Assembly: GCA_963573305.1 (NCBI GenBank)
Contig: OY754337.1
Coordinates: 50,605,164-50,669,163, forward strand
Origin: Pyrrhosoma nymphula
Lineage: Eukaryota > Arthropoda > Insecta > Odonata > Coenagrionidae
Direction: 5' to 3'
DNA length: 64,000 nucleotides
The position numbers were made by a program, and so were the translations under genes. The notes under the pieces are model-generated. The model saw only the letters and a list, made by a program, of their open reading frames with translations. It did no database searches and was not told the DNA's origin. Positions 58,778 through 64,000 of this stretch are shown here, one piece after another (position 1 is the stretch's first letter; the number at the start of each line of letters is the position of its first letter).

Positions 58778-59925
58778 ACCTTTACTCCGATTTGAGTTAT
58801 TTTTGGTGCATAAGAAGCTTTATTATGTTCCCGAGGGTCTTATTTATACACGAAAACTATCATTGTTTATATATATCAAGTCAGGCTTCATATTTTGGGA
58901 GGACATTGGCACAGAAATCGTAAATTATGATATATAATTGGAACGTGTTTGAGTGTCCTCTTCGCCTGGGAAGTTTGTGAGGAAAATTTGTACATTAATT
59001 TCTTATTATGCGAGCAATTGACGTAAGATAAATATCAAGCACGGTATCAATGATTTACTGGAATGCTAAAATCATCAATATACGTCAAAATGCCCAGTTG
59101 AAAGTTATTTAGAAAATACGAAGTGAGGTATTTCCCTTCCATCACTAGATATTTCTTTCACTTTCATCACATCGGCGTTGCCAGAAAATTTTACAAATCA
59201 ATAAAGTAATAATGGAAGACATTTTAAGATGGATCCGAAGGAATATTCTCATTTAATTTTAATTTGTAATATATACATAATTACTAGCATTGAGTTTATA
59301 ATGAATAATATAAGTTCATTTATACCTGAAGCATAATCACTATTTTGACTCCAATTCGAGGCTGAGAAAAGTATTAAAAAAAATCTTTTCCATGATCACT
59401 GTGGATCTTTAGTGCATTACTTTTTCTTTTCGATAGCTTAGGCATTTTTTAAGAGAGAGAGGTGTTTTGTTTAACAGCACAAAAGCGTGTCAAAAGAAGT
59501 AAAGTTACTCTTCGGTTTTGACTCATACGGTGGCGAGTCAACCTCCTTAAGCAAGCATTCACTCCTTTCGTGAAAATGACTAACCGCAGAGATACGACCG
59601 AATGGAAGGGAGAGTTTTTGGGATCGATAGTTCCTTCAAGTACAGACGGACGGATTCTGTCTCGGAGACGCATGAATGGTGATCCTCTGTCGTAGAAAAT
59701 GGATGGTTAGGGGAAGAAAAGTGCGCGCTTTTTTCCTTTAAAATATTTCGACTTCTCGCGCAGCAGGATACGCCTCGAATGTATATTTGACTCAAGAACC
59801 GTTCTTGATTTGACTACTTGACGCATACATCACGCGCTAACACCGTCGGCTGTTAGATGACTTATCCATAGAGTTATGGAAGTACAGAAGTGGCGCTGCG
59901 TTTGTATACTCGGCCGTGAGCGAAG
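58778..59925. other. Non-coding DNA, no supported feature
   Basis: No domain-bearing frame or repeat pair was found. Confidence 0.4.
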
Positions 59926-60453
59926 GTGAAGCCGCCTCCGCCATTTTGAGTGTCCGTGATATCGTGATGTACCATTAGCGTAATTAAACCGGAACATATT
60001 AATCTACGCGTTTGCTGTACATAAAATGTTATATTAAGAAGGAATTCGGAAGGAGAAACAATGAAAAGCATAACGCCTGCTCTTGAGTCCCTCTACTATA
60101 TATACGTGTTTATATATACTATATATAGCATGTTTCAAATTAACAAAAATGAAATACCGGAAGTGATCAGGAAATACAACAAACATTACAATTTCAGTAT
60201 TATTTATATGAACAGCGCAGGTGATGATCTATGAAATAAGCATTTTTTCGAAATTGTTGTTCGCATTGCTCTTTACAATACATTGTGCAATTAATTTAAA
60301 AAGAAGAATTTTTTACGTACCTCAGGCATTTCACTGAACAGCAGGAAATACAAGAAACCGTCGTTAGAATATCCGTTCGGTTTCACGATTTCATGATTAC
60401 GGCAATCACAGTATTTATTCTGGAGAGGCTCAATATGGCGGAAACAGCTTCAC
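59926..60453. repeat. Imperfect 25-bp inverted repeat pair
   Basis: gtgaagccgcctccgccatt (59926 on) faces its complement at 60429-60453, with 21 of 25 matches by eye. The spacing of about 480 bp and non-coding interior would fit an old MITE. No target duplication. Confidence 0.5.
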
Positions 60454-60728
60454 CCAAAGTTGCTATACCCCACAAGGTAAATGGTATTGGTCGGTAAACA
60501 CGTTCAATGCCGTCTCGGGAAGCAAAGCAGGTGACCAAAGAATCCAAGATGGCGGCCATTGTTACATCGTACGATCGTGAAGGAATTGTTTACTTTTCTT
60601 TACATTCAAAGCCAAATCAGTATATTTCATCGAATTGTAGTATTTGAAGTATTATTTACTGATTTAGTAAGTAATAGGTGTATTTTTGCCGCCTTGATGA
60701 CGCTGATTTAATGTTTAGATGTTCAGTA

Positions 60729-60770
60729 CACCATTGTGTTCGTCATACATATATGACGAACACAATGGTG
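60729..60770. repeat. Perfect 19-bp hairpin with 4-bp loop
   Basis: Arms 60729-60747 and 60752-60770 are exact complements (caccattgtgttcgtcata), loop cata. After a small bulge, tcagt and actga extend the stem by five pairs. It could be a tiny foldback, a deletion product of a longer palindrome, or a small-RNA-like hairpin. Confidence 0.9.
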
Positions 60771-63104
60771 GAACTGAGATTTGATCTCGTCTCTGCTGAT
60801 TTCCCTATTAGTTTTCATAAGATAGTTTATAAATGTTTCAATATGAAATAATTGACGTTTAATATCGAATACCATCGAATAAAACGACATCGAAAAACAT
60901 TAAATGAAAATCGCCTCGGCTGCTACTCATCCATGATGGCGTCGCGACTACGTCGTCTGCCTCACCAGAAGGCCTTTGCACGCCGGTGCCCTAGTGATCG
61001 TAGGCTTGAATGCTCAACTGCGTTCATATCTTGAATGGACCCAAATAGTGATAATTTTAGGTTACTTTCATAATTTGCACTTACGTGTGCATAGTACCAT
61101 CTCCTACGGTACCATAGCACATTCCCTCTTCCAAGTCTCAATATATTTATAAGAGAAATGAAAATATGGTTATTTTGTGTCCATTATATTGAAGAAATAT
61201 TTATAATTTTTAAGTACAAATTTTATAAATTGTAATTTACTCTTAGGCATTAAAAATTACATTTCCTTACCCGGACAACAAAAAATTATTGTTCTACCAA
61301 ACATTTAGTTAACGAATTTTCCCCCTGTCGATCCTTGGTCTCCAATTGTATGGACAGACTATTACTTTCAGACTCTCCTGCAAATATATTGTTGTACTTA
61401 GTATTTTTTATGCGTCACCGGCCTATTATTTGCTTTATCAGGATGATGGTAACCCCAAAACAGGTTTATCCGTAGGGGAACCTATGTTCCACTATGTTCT
61501 TGGATAATTATGTATATTTTTTATAAACGTTTTTGGATGAAACTTAGTGGAATTAATATTATTATTTTTATTTTTTGTGCTACAATATATTTTAATGAAA
61601 GCCATAACGTTGGATAATTGTTGGAGGTGACCGACAGATGAGGTCATTTGCACCATTGAGGATTGGTGGGTATGTTGATCAGGGAAGGAGTGTTAAGGTG
61701 GGTCAAAACTGGCAAGTTTATTGCACATGTTACTTACAGGAAGTGACTTTTGACGTTAATTGCTGGTGTAAAAGCCTCTGCAGGGGGGTTATTTTGTAAT
61801 CTCACTTTAGTGAGAATACGTCATAAAATGTCACTTTTTCGTAGTTCAACTCTGCCACCCAGGCGGCGCGCGTGACCCTCTTCGGATCTTAAGCGGTGAA
61901 CTGCCGGTCATAGGTCCCCTATTAACAGCTGCGGCAAGATGCTTACAGAAGCGTAGTGTTGCCAGTGTGTAAACAGCAGAGCGTGTAGGTATATGCTTGA
62001 AAAATAAAACGTTTCGGAGTAATTCAACCTTCTTCTTTGGCGGTGAAAAATGTCTTCCTTTCTAAGTAATTGAGCTAGATGGGAGATGGATTCGCTGCTC
62101 CTTCTTCGTTGTACAAATGAAATTAGAATGTTTCGCAGGAAGCAGCTTGCTGCTCGTTCATTCAATTAGGCCCAAGTGCATGTAGCAATAAAAAGCAGGT
62201 GCTAATGCATGCAGAAGAGACCATGGCTGATGCTTATTACCTTAACACACATCCAAGCACGCCCTCGGTGCAAACCATCCTTTGTTTAAATGAAATGGTA
62301 GGTCATTTTTTTGTATTCCTTCGCCTCGCAGAGTCGATGAATGATATCTCATAAAGTTCTTTCTTCCTTCCTCTTGCAAAGTTCTATTCCAAAACACCTT
62401 TTTCAGGGTTGAGACTCAATGGTAAATAATTCACTTGGCTGGTTGAAGCAAACACGAAAACCTCCTCTGTCATTGTAATTAACTATGCATGTTTTAACAT
62501 AATTTCGCCAATATACGACCGGTTTCGTACAGCAACTATTAAGGCCCCTTGTTTTCCGGGGAAAATTACGTTTTAAACCTCCCTGTTCTCCAAGGTACCT
62601 GCCTTATCTTATACGCTTGGGATCTTTACGCGATAATAAAAAAGCAAACAAAATGGTGGAGTACTTTGATGAATAGGCAAAGTGGAGTGTCATTTTGCTT
62701 TGAAAACTATTTTAAAAGCCTCAAAACGTCACTGGGATGTAAGATTCCTTATTTCGCTCACTTGCTCATTACTTATTCGTTAAGCGATGCTTGGCGAGGG
62801 CAGCACTAAGTTACGTACTCTCTCAAAACTCTCACAAAATTTCCTGGAGCTGCGCAGTGGGACAAGGGCTACGGAACTTTCAACATCCTGCAAAACGGGG
62901 AAGGAAGGTTGCGGATCATTCAGAAAACCTTTCTGATTGCTTCTCACCATAAGTGCTTCGAGAATTGGGATGGCTCACCAATTATCAGCCGTCCCGTTTC
63001 GACTCCATTTGCTCTTGTGCGCTGCTCAGTTCGAAAACAACAGTATCTTTGCTTTCTAATTCGTCTCAGACCCTGTGCTCTATAGTCAGCGCACTTCAAG
63101 ACAT
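60771..63104. other. Non-coding DNA, no supported gene
   Basis: It contains a diverged counterpart (61715-61975) of 48780-48910. Open frames are short and lack domains. Confidence 0.4.
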
Positions 63105-64000
63105 CTACATCTACAAAATACCCTGCAAGCCACCTCTGGGGTGTGTGGCAGGGGTGAGTATTCACCAACATGCATTACACTATACCCTAAAGTTATGTGT
63201 AACTACGACTAATTATGCATTAGCACAAATCGCTAATGCTTGTCACGAGGCGAAGCCTCACAAGCATGCACTACACTACAGATATTATCACAATGGAGAG
63301 GGACCGTTTATATATATGTATTTTGCAACCACACAAATGGACAGAGACTCAAGACTTTTGTAGAAAACATGCACGGCGTGCTGTTAGTACTAGGTAACAG
63401 ATAAGGATTCAAGTATTAGGGAGTAATAATACTACTAAGAGCTACACTACCTATCGAAAAACCTAGATAAAAGTCTCATTGGCAGCTTTTATGGTCCCTT
63501 ATCGTTCGTGGGAAAAATGGCATTTTAAATCTGTCCGTTCTGCAGTCTAGTTCCCTAATTTTATTCTCATGATCTGATCTACCGTAGTATGTCGGATTTT
63601 TAAAAATATGATCAACGTCGTCAGAGAATAGACCGGTTTGGAACTTACATAATAGATTGAGTCTACATTTTAATCGACGGTCTGAAAGCGTTTCCCATCC
63701 CAGTTTCTGCAAAACGTCAGTAACACTAACGAGATTATCATAACGGCCTTCAATGTATCTTGCCGATCTACGCTGCTCGCGTTCTAACTCAGTTTCCAAG
63801 CATATCTCATAAGATTCCCAAATACTGACAGCATATTCCTAGTGGGGTCAAACGAGGGAGAAGTAGCTGATTTCCCCAACTTTATCGTCGCATTTGTCAA
63901 GTACTCTTTTAACAAATAACAATTTACGATAAGCTTGACCGGTAATTTCTCGAATATGTTTACTCAACGAAATATCATTAGTCAGTTTAACTCCGAGGTA
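63105..64000 (-). pseudogene. LINE 3' end: RT C-terminal domain, 3' UTR and ATCTAC tail
   Basis: The minus-strand frame at 63799-63476 reads ELEREQRRSARYIEGRYDNL, SVTDVLQKLGWETLSDRRLK, then CRTDRFKMPFFPRTI, the typical last segment of CR1/Jockey-type RT ORFs (QxRAARxI...SVTxxLxxLxWxxLxxRR...FFPRTI). It enters from above the window edge in related sequence to 64000. Beyond the stop is a 370-bp 3' UTR with ccctgcaagccacctctggg and gtgtgtggcagg (plus-strand reading), ending at a catctacatctac repeat near 63102-63115, a 3' tail. A decayed copy is at 33880-34690. Confidence 0.8.

Noticed and set aside
47544..64000. Search for TM1-TM4 exons of SPR
   Set aside because: No frame showed the expected TM1-TM4 landmarks (such as the DRY-type end of TM3); they are probably beyond the window.

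Overview
This window looks like nuclear DNA from an arthropod, probably an insect with a large, AT-rich, transposon-filled genome. The evidence is spliced coding exons with GT/AG borders, a neuropeptide GPCR of the arthropod sex-peptide-receptor type, and remnants of piggyBac, mariner, Penelope, Ty3/gypsy, several non-LTR (LINE) families, hAT-like MITEs and other foldback elements. I see no prokaryotic operons, CRISPR arrays or intact rRNA/tRNA genes. The species cannot be fixed from the sequence.

The only host gene I can support lies on the minus strand and is the 3' part of a sex peptide / myoinhibitory peptide receptor (SPR). Three exons are clear: 47358-47543 (extracellular loop 2, TM5, start of intracellular loop 3), 24346-24615 (TM6, TM7, start of the C-tail) and 21225-21410 (C-tail, stop TAA, PDZ-type C-terminus). 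All visible junctions are phase 0 with consensus splice sites. The introns are 22,742 and 2,935 bp. Exons for the N-terminus and TM1-TM4 were not found and probably lie beyond 64000.

Region by region. 0-6 kb: a Helitron-type ORF fragment, a broken piggyBac transposase in two blocks, a small foldback MITE and a roughly 130-bp tandem array. 6-10.9 kb: AT-rich unique-looking DNA with one 116-bp foldback insertion. 10.9-16 kb: a nested cluster in which a decayed minus-strand LINE is split by a Penelope-like element (PLE) carrying a GIY-YIG remnant, inverted termini, a target duplication and a candidate hammerhead-ribozyme core; a mariner remnant and a 5S-rRNA-like module flank it. 16-21 kb: mostly non-coding, with MITEs. 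21-25 kb: SPR exons plus a LINE inserted into another repeat. 25-33 kb, inside the large SPR intron: a hAT-like MITE, a decayed Ty3/gypsy element with an initiator-tRNA-Met primer site, and a second PLE. 33-47 kb: LINE tail, hAT-like MITE, several inverted-repeat elements. 47-64 kb: the first exon visible here, then LINE tails, tRNA-like pieces, a 65-bp perfect inverted repeat and a hairpin. All mobile-element ORFs recognised are broken, so the window mainly records transposon history around and inside one receptor gene.
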